DNA from: Perognathus longimembris pacificus
Taxonomy: Eukaryota > Chordata > Mammalia > Rodentia > Heteromyidae
Length of the DNA stretch: 64,000 nucleotides
Direction of reading: 5' to 3'
Assembly: GCF_023159225.1 (NCBI RefSeq)
Contig: NC_063176.1
Location: 10,862,963-10,926,962 of the forward strand
Position 1 is the stretch's first letter; each line of letters begins with the position of its first letter. Positions 1 to 12,027 of the stretch are shown here, piece after piece. A program made the position numbers and the translations under genes. The notes beneath the pieces were generated by a model. The model was not told the DNA's origin and searched no databases. It saw only the letters and a program-made list of their open reading frames with translations.

Positions 1-270
1 TACTTCTGGGCATTTATGCAATTGATCACAAACCAGGCCACACTAAAGTTACCAGCACAACCATGTTCATTGCAGCATTATTTACCATAGCTTAGATATA
101 GAATCAACCCAGATATCACTCAGTGCACAAATGGACCAAGTAAATGTGGTATATATACACAATTGAATTCTATGCTTCTTTCAGAATGGCATTGCCCTCT
201 TCATAAGGAAATGGGAAGACTTGGAAAAAATATTTTAAGTGATGTAACCTAGACCCAAAGAAACATAATT
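1..270 (+). repeat. Old LINE-1 3'-UTR fragment
   Basis: The order of phrases (CATGTTCATTGCAGCATTATT, ATGGACCAAGTAAATGTGGTA, then a TAAGTGATGTAA region) follows the familiar mammalian L1 3'-UTR pattern in sense orientation, heavily diverged. It lies in intron 9 of TECRL and runs off the left edge. Confidence 0.7.
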
Positions 271-1306
271 TACATTTTATGAGCTTTTGACTTGCGTCAA
301 ATAGTCTAATCACCTCTACAACTATTTTATTTATTTACTAATATATACTTAGATACAGAGAGGTAGTCATTTCCTTAAGATGTATATAAGATAATAAGTA
401 AGATCACTTTGTATATAATATCTAGATGCAGGAGTGTTGCAGGCTAAAAGTTAGAAATATGCTTTCATAATTTCATCTTTTTTCACAATCTCCTCTGCTA
501 CTGAAATATATGTGTTTAAGATTATTAAACACTTCAAAACACTCTTTGTATTAAAGTAGTTAAAATCCGAAGGGAGTTTTATATGAATATCATTTAAATC
601 AGAGAAGTCTGAAAAATCTGTCATAAGTGGATTAAACTGAATCAATATATTTAATTCTGAAATGCCACATAATAATAATCTTTGCTATGAAATCAGGAAT
701 ACACCTCTCTTCAATTTCAGCATATTGTCATTTTCTTTTTTATTTCTTTATCACAGTAAACATTTTTAAAAATAAACATAATGATTTCAAGTTGAACTTT
801 GAGATGTGACATTTGTAAAGATATGTATGAACTATAAGATTGCTGTTTTATTCACCATACTAAGGTATGCTCAGAGAACTAAACACTGAATCTCTTAATT
901 ACAACACAAAAGTCATTATGAAACGTGAGTATGTTGTTTTGAGATTGAAACTGGGGTAGAAATATCAGAGTAAAAAACACATACAAGTACTCTGTAGATC
1001 TCAGCACTAATCTCTAAGAAGAAGAAACATGTATGGAATTTAATGCTACTATTGTTTCAGACACCTAGAGCAAGATTTTTTTCCTAATATTTGCATCATT
1101 GGTACAGTAATATCTAAGCACATTGCCTTTTAAAGAAATTACATGGAATGTGATTTGATTCAAATATTTAGAAAACAAGGACAAAAGTGAAAAATGCTTT
1201 TGTACTCCAGCCAACAATTACTACTGTTCTTAACAGTTGTTGTAAACTATCACAAAACAATTTTTAACAACTTTCAGTCTGAGAATAAAAAGGAAAAGAA
1301 ACTAAC
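271..1306. other. Intron 9 of TECRL (incomplete)
   Basis: AT-rich sequence without a recognisable exon, SINE or microsatellite. I looked on the minus strand for the next TECRL exon (NPFTW and NYTYE region) and did not find it. Confidence 0.7.
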
Positions 1307-1364
1307 CTGTATGATTAGGATGAGCTAAGATCACATTGATGAAATGATTCCCAGCTTCGCAAAT
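1307..1364 (-). CDS. TECRL: TECRL exon 9 (residues 256-275)
   Basis: The acceptor ATCTTACAG| opens 58 nt encoding ICEAGNHFINVILAHPNHT plus one base of a Gly codon, and ends at ACAG|GTTAGT. It matches the TECRL stretch that leads to the NPFTW and SCPNYTYE motifs. Those motifs and the stop codon should lie in further exons beyond the left edge. This is the last exon I could find. Confidence 0.94.
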
Positions 1365-3204
1365 CTGTAAGATACATTAAATAATATCTGTGTGATATTC
1401 CTGTGTCTACTAAAAACATATTCTAAAGAAATATCAAACCACATCAATATATTAACTGGAGATTATATACACACATATGACATGTATATATTGTTTATAC
1501 GTATGTGTAATATAGATGATTGATAGGTAGATAAATAGATATAATACTTATAAGAAGACATTTTTTGACAATGCAGCTGTATGTAGCTGTATGTGAGTTG
1601 TGTGTGGGCATATTAAATCCAATATTACTGGTACATTACAAATTAAGAAGATATTTTTTACTCTCTTTGATAGCCAGTTCAATATGCCTCATTAAAAAGA
1701 AGGTACTAGTCAAACATGCTAGCATATTCCTGTCATTTCAGCTCCTCGGGAAGGGGATGCAGGAAAACAATACTTTTGAAGCTGTCCTGGGCAAAATTTA
1801 AATTTATATTTTTTTAAATTTATAAGTATAAATTTATAATTTAAAATGTAATTTATAATTTCAAAAATAAGCATGAAACGAATTGTTTAGGGTGCATGGT
1901 TCAAGGTGTTGAACACTACTCTGTCAGGCCTAAGGCAATGATAGCTTCACAGACACTGGAAAAGGAAGAGGAAGGATCAAAAAGAAAGAAGAAAGGAACA
2001 AGGTGGTGAGAAGAGAGACAGCGAGGGGAGACAGAGAAAGAAAGGGAAGAAAGAATAGAAAGAAAGAGGTTTTTTCTTGTTTATAAATTAAAGTTTTATG
2101 TAATAACACAAATATCTTAAAGATGCTTTCCTGTGATCTCTTGATAAGGTATATTATATTAGTAATCCTGTTCATAGGCCACCATGATTCTCCAAGATAA
2201 GTGGCTTGCTAGCAACTGCTGGGATGGATAATGTCCCCAATTCGGAATGTGCACTATTTGAAGCCTAGTCCCATTTTCTGCAATGCTAACCTTACCTGAC
2301 TTAACACATTTGTTCCTCACATAAGGGATGTTATGGATAACAGATGATGACATTCAATAATCTTTACTGTTTAGACTCACTCAACTTTTATCTATAGTAA
2401 ATCCCCAAAGCAGATCATGTTATTGACTCTGTGTCCAAATAGTCTTAAAACATTTGTACTTCTGTTATTTTTCCTTTCAGCTATTGATGTGTGCATTTGT
2501 TCAGATATAGTAGTCTATAGGGTTGAATTTCTGGATAACTTACATTAATAACATGGTGAATAAGAGTATGTCTTTTTAACATACTCTAATATGAAAGATA
2601 TAGACTAAAAGGGATTTTTCACCTCTTCTGTTTTATAAAAGAATTCATCACATTTTCTTTTACAGAAAAAGATTCACAACTATGTGATAAATGCCATTGA
2701 ACCTATCATCATCATTAATACTTTTAGGTTATAATATAAACAAATATGCCAATATTAAAATTAAATTTGAAGAGCCAGGGAACAATATGATTGCAAATTT
2801 TGTACCAAAAATCATACATAATAAATGGAGGACAGGTATTTTATATCCTGAATTTTCATGAAAGGGTAAAATTGAACTTTGGATATTTATTAACATACAG
2901 TAGTTGTGCAAAGTGTGTTTCCTTGTGGTATTTTCACACATGCATACCATATATCCCAATCAAAGTCACTCCCTCCATCACTTCCTTCTTCCATTCACTT
3001 TAGTTAAAAATTATTCAACAAATCTTTATTTTTTTTACATTAATGCAAATAAAATACCTCAACCATGTTCATCTTTATTCGTTCTCACTATCAAGCCTCC
3101 TCCCTTCTGTTGGGACCCAGCCTCCAGTAGAACCTCCGTTATTTCACTATCATTATTAATTTTTAAGTGTGTACTAATTATATCAAGGAATTTCAACAGG
3201 ATAC

Positions 3205-3209
3205 TTCAG

Positions 3210-3240
<31 letters not shown>

Positions 3241-3362
3241 TGAGAGGGAATATGGGGAAAATGAGGGAGGAGGTAACAAGTTTTACAAGAAATATACCTA
3301 CTACCTTACTGTAACTGTAACCCTCTGTACTTCACCTTCACAATAAAATTAAATTGAAAAAT
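3205..3362 (+). repeat. LINE-1 3'-terminal fragment
   Basis: It contains the same 3' terminus as other copies in the window: a G/A-rich segment with GAGGGAGGAGGTAACAAG, then TACTGTAACTGTAACCCTCT, an AATAAA signal and an A-rich end. The sequence just before it (2870-3120) may belong to the same element but is too diverged to assign. Confidence 0.65.
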
Positions 3363-4473
3363 ATATAAAATCTATACTTGAGTAATCAAGAATCAGCTAA
3401 ACCATAATTCAATGTAATTCTAATATGTCATTTTCTTTCCAGGTGATAAGCTAATTCTTCATAACAACAGAAGTCTGATCAACTTTAAATGAATAATGTA
3501 CTGTTTCATTCATTAAAGCAGTGCCAAGCTCAGTAAATGGCAATATGAACTTGGATAAGTATAATATTTTGTGAGCAGAAATTAATCATTTTCAATTGAG
3601 ATATAGTTTTTGTTTAATAGTGCATTATTCAATGCTGGTCATTACTTTCTCCCTCCTTTCTCTCTAGCAATAGATTTCACTACATGGTTAAACTTTTAAT
3701 ATAAAATGCTTTAAAATATTCTGGATGTAAAATGTGTTGCTTATTCTTTTCAAAAAAAATATATGTTAAGAATTCACACCCACAGGCACTCAGTTATCCT
3801 GAATGCATTCAATTATTATGAATGAATATTGAACTTTGCTTTACATATGTAGTCCTGAAGTACAAGTAAGTCTCCTGGACAAGGTGATCTCAATACATTT
3901 TATTAGCTCCTTAGTTGCTATATCATTTAACATCATCTAGGTGCTAACATGTACCTAAATTAGAAATATTATTTGTAAAATATTAAATCTCACTTGCATA
4001 CATATGGTAATTATTAAGAAATGCTAGGTCTAATGGGCTATTTACATTTGTTATCACTGTTTATGTTTTTAGAAAAACCATAGGAGCTCTCAGACGACTT
4101 GTGATTCTCTACTTGCTGTGAAATGAAATGACATTCATTGTTTTCACTTTTATATATATTTTTTCATATCCTCAACACTATCTATCTGTACTTGAAACCA
4201 CAAGCTTTTCTCTCTTATCTTATTTATCAAGAACAGTAATGAAAGAAAAATTTGAACAAGGGAGGCTGAATTCATGAAGATTTACTGTGTATTACAGCTA
4301 AATAATTTTGTGCTAATGAAAGAAATGTCAATAAAGTAGTGTAAGCACATAGACTTGTACATACTTCAATGAAAATGCATGCTTGCTTATAGAATGATGT
4401 GAAGAATCATATGGAAAAAAATCTGAAAAGACCTGAGATCCTGAATAAAATCACCAGGAAAAATAAAGTAGAG

Positions 4474-4771
4474 AGAAGAAAGGAGGAAGGAAGCAAAAAA
4501 GGCAGGAAGGGAGGAAGAGAGGAAGGGAGGGAGGGAGGGAGGGAGGGAGGGAGGGAGGGAGGGAGGGAGGGAGGGAGGGGCAGAGAGAATGAAAGGAAGG
4601 AAGGACAAACAGAAAGGACAAAAGAAAAGAAAGAAAGGAAGGAAGGGGAGGGGAGGGGAGGGGAGGGGAGGGGAGGGGAGGGGAGGGGAGGGGAGGGAAG
4701 GGAAGGGGAGGGAAGGGAAGGGAAGGGAAGGGAAGGGAAGGGAAGGGAAGAGAAGGGAAGGGAAAGAAAAG
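4474..4771 (+). repeat. Compound polypurine microsatellite (GGGA, GGGGA, GGGAA)
   Basis: About 300 bp of nearly pure purine on the plus strand: (GGGA)n around 4523-4578, (GGGGA)n around 4645-4695, then (GGGAA)n. The G-runs satisfy the G-quadruplex pattern. Long frames on both strands here are repeat artefacts. Confidence 0.95.
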
Positions 4772-5121
4772 ACACAAAGAAAACATTTGCCTTCATATTG
4801 AGTTAGCTTGATTTAGCATTCTTGTTAAAAGAATTTACTTTCAAACTTGTAAACATTTTTGTTCTTAAAAGTGTGGAAGTTGTTAAGTGTGGAGATAATA
4901 GGAAGAAGTAGTGACTGCCCCCTCCAAATATTTGCTACATGTTAATTCTTGACTATATTAAAGAAAGTTATTTCACTTGTTCCATAGTATATGATTTACA
5001 TATTTATCATATAAAATAGATTACATTAATCACATAGAAATTCTTCAAATACAATGTATTTTGTAAGCTTAACAGTAACAAAATTGAAGTAGAAATATCA
5101 AATCATATTTATAGTACCTAC

Positions 5122-5165
5122 CAGAAAACTGATAGCAGACACTGTGATTTGCCTGTTTCCAAATG
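5122..5165 (-). CDS. TECRL: TECRL exon 8 (residues 241-255), 44-nt micro-exon
   Basis: The acceptor ACTGTTTAG| is followed by 44 nt that complete a Ser codon and encode FGNRQITVSAISFL, closing in phase 0 at CTG|GTAGGT. It matches the TECRL segment after YTPP. In the transcript a roughly 300-nt CU-rich tract (4474-4771) starts about 350 nt downstream of the donor, which could affect recognition of this very short exon. Confidence 0.93.
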
Positions 5166-5454
5166 CTAAACAGTAGGAAAAGAAGATATTATGAAATGAA
5201 AGTTGTATTTTTCATAGTTATGCAGTCTGCAAAACATGCAGACACATTTCCAACTACTATTGGATATAACTATTCTCGAACAAATGATACTGTGTATATT
5301 CCATCTTCTCTACAATGACTAAAGTGTCTTTAGGATACTGTTGTAAATTCTATGTTAAGTAAAAGCACTGATTATATGGCCTTGGGAAATTATATACCTA
5401 TTCTTATATTTTTGTCTATAGTAAGAAATAGTAGTTGCTTTTGGACATTGATCT

Positions 5455-5612
5455 TACTACACTGCCTCTTTTGTAGCTGGGATTACAAGCATGAGCCACT
5501 AACTTTTTTTTTTTTTCATAGAGCCCCACTGATTTTGTTTGTGGTAGCCTTGAACTTCAGTCCTATCTCTACCTCCAGAATTAATAGAATTATATGCATA
5601 AGCCCTGGCACT
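5455..5612 (-). repeat. Degenerate B1-type SINE pieces
   Basis: Antisense B1-like phrases (TAGCTGGGATTACAAGCATG, then a T-run, then GGTAGCCTTGAACTTCAGTC) suggest two overlapping or nested B1-like fragments inserted in the minus orientation in intron 7. Confidence 0.6.
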
Positions 5613-6059
5613 TGCCTGTAAATTTATACCTTTCAGCAAATTCCCTTTTAACCACTGACTTACACACATTTGTATTTGATATAAGAAGGTAACCTTTCCA
5701 CAGTTCCTTTTATAAAACAATATGAAATAAACATATCTAGGTATAAAGGTTTAATACTTTGTATCTTATGATAATTATTTAAAATCACTTTTATGAAGTC
5801 AGAAAATTTCCTACTTCAATATTAGTAGAAAAGTGTTAGTATTTAAAAGAAAGATACAAATTTTGAATATTATGATCAATTGCTCTTCACAAACTGTATT
5901 TCTTGATTTTAGTAAAACTAATGCTTTTAAATGTGAATATCAGTGAAAATAATTATGCAGCTTTATTCAGTGAAAAATTATGCAACTTTAGGTTCTAAAA
6001 TCTAAGTAAATAAATTAAAAATAAACAAATACAATAAATTTCCACTTAATACATATATA

Positions 6060-6272
6060 TTTTTTTAAATCAATTGCGGGATTTGAACTCAGGGCCTCTT
6101 TCTGCTCTAGGCTAGCACTGTTCCCCTTGAGCCACCACATAACTTTCAGGTTTTGAGTGGCTAATTAGAAATAAGAGCCTCACAGGGACTTTGCCTGAGG
6201 TAGCTTCAAACTGAGATACTCAATATTTCAGCCTCCTGAGTAGGATTATAGGTGTGAATCACCAACACCTGG
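6060..6272 (-). repeat. B1-dID-like composite SINE
   Basis: Antisense copy: it begins with the T-rich tail, then TTTGAACTCAGGGCCTC and CTTGAGCCACCACA (ID-like half), then CAGCCTCCTGAGTAGGATTA and a terminal ACACCTGG (B1-like half). Moderately diverged; intron 7. Confidence 0.75.
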
Positions 6273-6941
6273 TTCCACTTAATATAAAATTTTAGAATGT
6301 CATTTTTGAACCAAAACAATTGTCAATTAAGTGGAAAAGAATGTAATGATTCGACTCCCCTTTGTGAACTTACTGGGGTGTGATATGAGAACAGCAAAAT
6401 TAACATTAGGTACGAGAATGGAATTCCTTGGTCAGAACAAGACTCCTAAGGATTCAGCTGTGCCTCGCTGAGCTTTTCTCCAAATTGCTGATGATAGGAG
6501 CCAAGTGATTAGGAAATTAACTTACGTGTATAAAACAATGTTTCATTGAAACAAAATGCTCTATTTTCCTCAAAAAACAATATTTTAAATAATAATGATT
6601 CATTAATGTAGAACGTTTGATTACTAATAGTAGTCCACAATTTTATAACTATATGAAATTATTTCTCAGTCTTTCATAATTCCTAGTATTAAGTCATATA
6701 GTGTACTATCATCAGTTAATTTGACTGAAGATTGTTTAGTAATTACCAAAAACTTGAAGTCAGTAATTTAGCTTTTCAAATCTCCATATCATTTGGATGA
6801 ACTGTGCTATGGAAGCACTTTAAAATTGACATTTTTAGTAAATCTTGTAAGTATATCATACTATGTTCTCAATGAGATTTAGATCAGAGCTTAGATATTG
6901 GTAAGTGAATGTGGGATTAGCCAAGAAGAAATTTCACCTAC

Positions 6942-7014
6942 ATGGTGGTGTATATAGTGGGTGATTAATGTAGTAGGCAATCCAAGAAGTGAATATCCAA
7001 TAAAAGGCACAACC
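6942..7014 (-). CDS. TECRL: TECRL exon 7 (residues 217-241)
   Basis: From ACATATAG| the 73-nt exon encodes GCAFYWIFTSWIAYY, INHPLYTPP and one base of the next codon, ending at |GTAGGT. The WIAYYINHPLYTPP motif is a signature of TECR-like reductases. Two positions are unusual: G instead of S or N at the start, and Ile (ATA, 6994-6996) instead of the Gly found in the family YWGF motif. The exon lies 874 nt from exon 6. Confidence 0.95.
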
Positions 7015-7130
7015 CTATATGTAAAACAAAGCATAACAATAATTACTAAAGTCATTACTTACATTTTATCATTTCAAATTACATACTGCAATGTTGAATA
7101 ATGAATGTGTCTTCACATAAGACAGTGGAT

Positions 7131-7323
7131 TTTTTTTTTGCCAGAACTGAGGCTTGAACTCAGGACCTGAGCACTGTCCCTGGCTTCTTTTTGCTCAAGG
7201 TTAGCACTCTGCCACTTGAGCCACAGTACCACTTCCGGCTTTTTCTGTATATGTGGTGCTGAGGAATCGAACCCAGAGCTTCATGCTAGGCAAGCACTCT
7301 ACACTAGGCCACATTCCCAGCCC
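7131..7323 (-). repeat. Dimeric ID-like SINE, minus orientation
   Basis: It starts at a T-run, reads through both ID-like units in reverse and ends CCCAGCCC. Flanking direct repeats are AAGACAGTGGAT (7119-7130) and AAGACTGTGGAT (7324-7335), a target-site duplication. It lies in intron 6 and is the only copy of this family in TECRL in the same orientation as the gene. Confidence 0.9.
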
Positions 7324-7864
7324 AAGACTGTGGATTTTTAAAACCCCTGGTTGATATCATTAACAAAATAAATCCCTTTTATGTATCTCTTTTTTTTCCC
7401 TCAAGATTCTTTGGAACATGCCAAATTTAACCTTTATAGATTAAAAATGCAAGATTTTTAAATATCAAAATATGAACAAATCAACAAACACTTGATAGTA
7501 AATGAATAAAGAATAAAACATTCAAACATTTGTACTATCATATTTTGCTTTAATAAGAAAATGAATATCTTCAATTTAGGAATTGTTGGGTATAACACAG
7601 AGCTCTTATTCATTTATGGTGATGTATTTTCAGATCTTTGTATTTTTTGGACTATCTACTACATATAACCATGACATACAGTCCTGATTAATCTTTCTCT
7701 TACCCATACTCTGGAACTAATAAAAATGATTGCCCACAACTGTCATTTACAAAGTGCTTAATATACACTAACAACATTAGGCACAAAACTTAGTCTGATG
7801 AAGAAAACACAGGACTGAATATCTTACAAAAGATGTCAGAAGCAACAATTCTCAAGAATGTTTA

Positions 7865-8065
<201 letters not shown>

Positions 8066-8886
8066 CTATTTTTTCATAACCTTCTTTTATTAGGTGGATA
8101 TAAGTAAATTAGGAAGTGTTATTTATGTTAATCAAACATCGTTCTTTTATTTTGAATAGAAATTTTCTAAATTTATTTAGCAATGAAAGTAACTGTTATG
8201 AGTCTCCAGAATTACTTCTGATTAAACTAGAAATATTTTATAACCAATGATAATTATGTTCATATCTTCCCCAGGAATAACCATAAATATAATTTCAAAT
8301 GTACCCACATTAATGTGTCAAAAAGGAAGCAGACACTTTACAAGTTTAAAAATATCCAAATCCTACTTAGAATTCATTTGACATTTTGTAATACACCAAA
8401 TACCCTTTTTAATTATCCCGTTGTCCTTTAACAAGTGCTAAGATTGAGAACATTTGAATTTCATTTTCCCTACAATTATAATGCTGCATTTTGTTTTTAT
8501 TATAATTGTTTGGTGTTACTTTCTGTGTGTTTTTCTTACCTAACTATGTATATAACATTTTGCTTATTAGTGTGCTTGTTTCTATGGTGTTCTAATCTAC
8601 CACTTCTTTGTCATTTTTATATAGCTACTCTTTCAAAAGTAAATGTCAAATGTGATTTGCAAAGGTACATATTCCAGCATGTAACATATCAGATGATTAA
8701 AAAGGTAAACTACCAGTCTTCTAGAATGTACTATGTAGTTAAGTTGTAAAGTTCTATTCTAAACATTAGATGTATAAAATGTATTTTCATTTTGTGATGG
8801 GTTTACCAGTTTGTATATCAGTTTGAAGAGCATACAGTTTCATCTTCACTTTCATATTTATAATACATACTGTAAGTAATACTTAC

Positions 8887-9002
8887 TGTACTACAGGGTG
8901 GCGTACTTTTCTAGAACTTTCTTTCACATCATATATATAGGAGACTCTCAGATAAAAGAGGAGGTATATTAGCAGAGGCCCTGTGTATTCAGCCAAAAAT
9001 AC
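8887..9002 (-). CDS. TECRL: TECRL exon 5 (residues 143-181)
   Basis: From CATTTTCAG| the exon reads [19 protein letters not shown], then [19 protein letters not shown] and two bases of a His codon, ending at |GTAAGT (116 nt). The [10 protein letters not shown] stretch is a clear hydrophobic membrane segment, as in TECR. The loop after it ([14 protein letters not shown]) is the least conserved part; the RHPVVH motif resumes the family pattern. Exons 5 and 6 together are 222 nt and begin and end in phase 0. Confidence 0.95.
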
Positions 9003-9164
9003 CTGAAAATGAGAAGTTTAGACTGAGCAGTAAAATTTTGGAGAAGATTTAGTAAGTTTACATATGTTCATGAGAATCCAGCTAACCATGAACTGGTGAA
9101 ATGGACAAGTATCACTCGGCCCAATGAACAGTCCTTAACTCTTAAATGGATTTAGTAACATGCT

Positions 9165-9320
9165 TGATCCTTTTTACTTCCTTCTCTTTTCTTCATTTTT
9201 GATCTTTTTCCTGTCCTCTCCTAGTCTTTCTTCTTCCCTCCTTCCCTCCCTCCTCTTTCTCTCACTCCTCTCTCTTTCTTTCTTTTCTTTCTTCCTGTCT
9301 GTCTGTCTGTCTTTCATTAG
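9165..9320. repeat. Pyrimidine-rich low-complexity tract
   Basis: CT-rich on the plus strand, ending in (GTCT)n. In the TECRL transcript it is purine-rich and lies 160-320 nt upstream of the exon 5 acceptor. Intron 4. Confidence 0.8.
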
Positions 9321-9942
9321 AAATAAAAAAAATAGGATTTCAATCAATTCAATTGGCTGAAATCCTTTATGGGATATATTGGCAGTGCATTGTGTGGTTT
9401 AATTTTCACGCTAATAGGTTACAGTTGCTCATAAATATTCAGACAGAAATGGATATAATTTCTTTGGAATATTCAAGGAAAAGATTAAAGATAATGACAA
9501 AATTTTCTGCCATTAACTATCTGATTTTGTTTTTAATCTGTTTTCCTGAGTATAATTTGAAAAAAATTAACCTATGGACATTTTATTTAAATATATGCTC
9601 GTATAAATTGTGCTTAAATTAGAGGGACTATTCAATGAAAAGGTGAGTGAATATCACCAAACTCCTTTATGCACATGCATGGAAAAAAACACAATGAATC
9701 TTGATGGGTTTAGTTTGGGAAGGGAGGCTGATCAAGTGAGTCTGATCTGGTTAGTTCGATCAAGTAACATTGTATGCATGCCTATGTGGATATGTGAAAA
9801 TGAAATCCCCTTGTGCAGCGAATTGATACTCATGAGAAAGTGGGAAAATAAGAATATTATTCATGACCCTGGAGGGAATTCGCTGTAGTTATATTGTTTA
9901 AATAAATTACATATATTGGGCTGGGGATAAATAAATTACATA

Positions 9943-9952
9943 TATGTGTATA

Positions 9953-9990
<38 letters not shown>
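9943..9990. repeat. (TG)n microsatellite
   Basis: A TG run with flanking TATATG units, intron 4. Confidence 0.9.
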
Positions 9991-10110
9991 GCTCACAGAC
10001 TGGTCATAGTAACATATACCTAAATCTAATCAGTAGTCTTCAAAACAATTTTTATCAATTGTTATCAAGTAGCTATTCCAACAGCATCTCATCTAACAAA
10101 ACCAAATGTG

Positions 10111-10349
10111 AAACCAGACAATAGTGGCTCACTTGTAAACGTATCTTTTCAGTAATCTGAGATCTGAGGATCATGGCTACAAGCCAGCTGGGACAGGAAA
10201 GTTTCTGAGACTCTTATCTCTAGTTAACCACCAGAAAACCAGAAATGGCACTATGGCTCAAAGTGATGCAGCATTAGCCTTGAGTAAAAACAAGCTCAGT
10301 GACAACACCCAGGCAGAGTTCAAGTCCCCAATCTGAAAAAAAAAAAAAA
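10111..10349 (+). repeat. B1-dID-like composite SINE
   Basis: Left half with GTGGCTCACTTGTAAACGTA and ATCTGAGATCTGAGGATCA (B1-like); right half with AAATGGCACTATGGCTCAAA (ID-like); A tail ending about 10349. The dimeric SINE at 10358 is inserted right after its tail. Confidence 0.8.
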
Positions 10350-10357
10350 TCAAATTT

Positions 10358-10565
10358 GGGGCTGGGGATATGGCCTAGTGGCAAGAGTGCTTGCCTCGTA
10401 TACATGAGGCCCTGGGTTCGATTCCTCAGCACCACATATACAGAAAATGGCCAGAAGTGGCTCTGTGGCTCAAGTGGCAGAGTGCTAGCCTAGAGCAAAA
10501 AAGAAGCCAGGGACAGTGCTCAGGCCCTGAGTTCATGGCCTAGGACTGGCAAAAAAAAAAAAAAA
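10358..10565 (+). repeat. Dimeric ID-like SINE
   Basis: A full copy: GGGGCTGGGGATATGGCCTA, a tRNA-type B box (GGGTTCGATTCC), then the second unit (GGCTCAAGTGGCAGAGTGCT) and an A-run. Direct repeats AATCAAATTTG at 10348-10358 and 10564-10574 mark the insertion. Intron 4. Confidence 0.93.
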
Positions 10566-11373
10566 TCAAATTTGAGCAAATGCTGGAAATGAACAATGTC
10601 ATAAATAAGACTTAATCTAGATTAAAGGACACTATTTATTATATTAATGAAATCTGTCAGTAACAGAAAACTGATACATGAAGTTTCTTTTGGTAAGAGG
10701 AAATTAAATTATATTCTTAGCTGCATCGTTTAATTCAGGAAGGTATTTTAGAAACTTGAATATTTATTTGAAGAATCTCAGTATTTTATCACAAATAGTG
10801 ATATTGAAACATAAGAGTTAGAACAACACAAAGATATGAAGTATATATCTTGAAGGTTCTAGAGAATAGCAATAACTTTTGAACAACGCAAATTTCAATA
10901 TAATTGTAAATGTAAGAAATGATGATAGTTGCTTGTATTAAATGTAGAAAGTAATCAGAATAGTCACAGTATATAAACAAGGAAATGTACACAAATATTT
11001 ATATGAGTGATTCTGTATATAAATTTTTTTCTTATGGAAAAGTAAAAACAAAGATAAGTCACATGTAAACAAGCAATGTACATGAATATATGAGCAACAT
11101 TATAAAAACTTACCTGTAGTAAAAACCCCACTATACTTCAAAAGTAAAGATTCTATATTACGCAGCTCTACCTTGTTCTTAGTTTGAAGATACAAATACA
11201 CTTAAAATATGATTTATGTTCATTATCTGATTTTACTTGTATATTTTAACTACCATGCTCTGTATATTAAAGTACTATGGTATTTTAATTAAAAAAATGA
11301 AAATCCAGTGATACTACTTGGTAGTCAGGTATTTGGGAAACTGTAGAATCTCTACAGACATGTCAAACTGAGA

Positions 11374-11374
11374 C

Positions 11375-11442
<68 letters not shown>
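11374..11442. repeat. (GATA)n microsatellite
   Basis: About 17 uninterrupted GATA units, intron 4. It offers many GATA hexamers, but simple repeats of this kind usually are not regulatory. Confidence 0.97.
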
Positions 11443-11443
<1 letters not shown>

Positions 11444-11497
11444 TTCATATTGCCTATGGGGAAGTAATTTTACAAGTCTTGCATACATAAAACCTAT

Positions 11498-11705
11498 GGG
11501 GGGTGCTGGGAAGATGGCCTAGCGGTAGAGTGCTCGCCTTGTATACGTGAAGCCCTGGGTTCGATTCCCCAGCACCACATATACAGAAAATGGCCAGAGG
11601 TGGCGCTGTGGCTCAAGTGGCAGAGTGCTAGCCTTGAGCAAGAAGAAGCCAGGGACGGTGCTCAGGCCCTGAGTTCAAGGCCCAGGACTGGCAAAAAAAA
11701 AAAAA
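11498..11705 (+). repeat. Dimeric ID-like SINE
   Basis: Both units and an A-run (11693-11705), with short duplicates AAAACCTAT (11489-11497) and AAAACCTAA (11702-11710). The left unit reads CCTAGCGGTAGAGTGCTCGC, closer to a tRNA A box than the other copies, so it may represent an older or different subfamily. Intron 4. Confidence 0.92.
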
Positions 11706-11797
11706 CCTAAAACAAAATTACATCCCATTTGTATGCCATTGACATATATATTCTGTATTCTCTAAATAATGCCTGTTTTTTTAATATATTTTTTGGT

Positions 11798-12027
11798 CAG
11801 TTGTGAGTCTTGAACTCAGAGCCTGAGCATTGTCCCTGAGCCTTTTTATGCTCAAGGCTCGTGCTCTACCATTTGAGCCACAGCATCACTTCAAGAGCTT
11901 AATTGGAGATAAGGATCACCAACTGGGGACTTTTATGCCTGAGCTTGAGCTGGTTTTAAACTTCCAGCCTCAGATCTCAGCCTCCTAAGTAGCTAGGATT
12001 AGAGACATGAGCCACCTGGGCCCAGCT
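11798..12027 (-). repeat. B1-dID-like composite SINE
   Basis: Antisense: TCTTGAACTCAGAGCCTGAG, GCTCAAGGCTCGTGCTCTAC, then CAGCCTCCTAAGTAGCTAGG and GAGCCACCTGGGCCCAGC. Intron 4. Confidence 0.85.

Larger units (their letters stand above)
1365..5121. other. Intron 8 of TECRL
   Basis: Mostly AT-rich. It holds a GA-rich stretch (1960-2070), a short (TA)n at 3209-3233, an L1 3' end (3205-3362) and a large polypurine tract (4474-4771). The stretches 2071-2780 and 3363-4470 show nothing I can identify. Confidence 0.7.

Noticed and set aside
451..645. 64-codon minus-strand frame as a further TECRL exon
   Set aside because: The peptide has no similarity to TECRL and no suitable acceptor and donor pair.
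1..1306. Search for TECRL exon 10 and the stop codon
   Set aside because: No segment on the minus strand matches the expected NPFTW or NYTYE region; these exons are presumably beyond the left edge.
4399..4806. Frames of 70-135 codons on both strands over the purine tract
   Set aside because: They are translations of (GGGA)n and (GGGAA)n repeats, rich in Gly-Arg-Glu or Pro-Ser-Leu, and occur in several frames at once.
11374..11442. (GATA)n as a GATA-factor enhancer
   Set aside because: A simple tetranucleotide run; many exist in mammalian introns and nothing else supports function.
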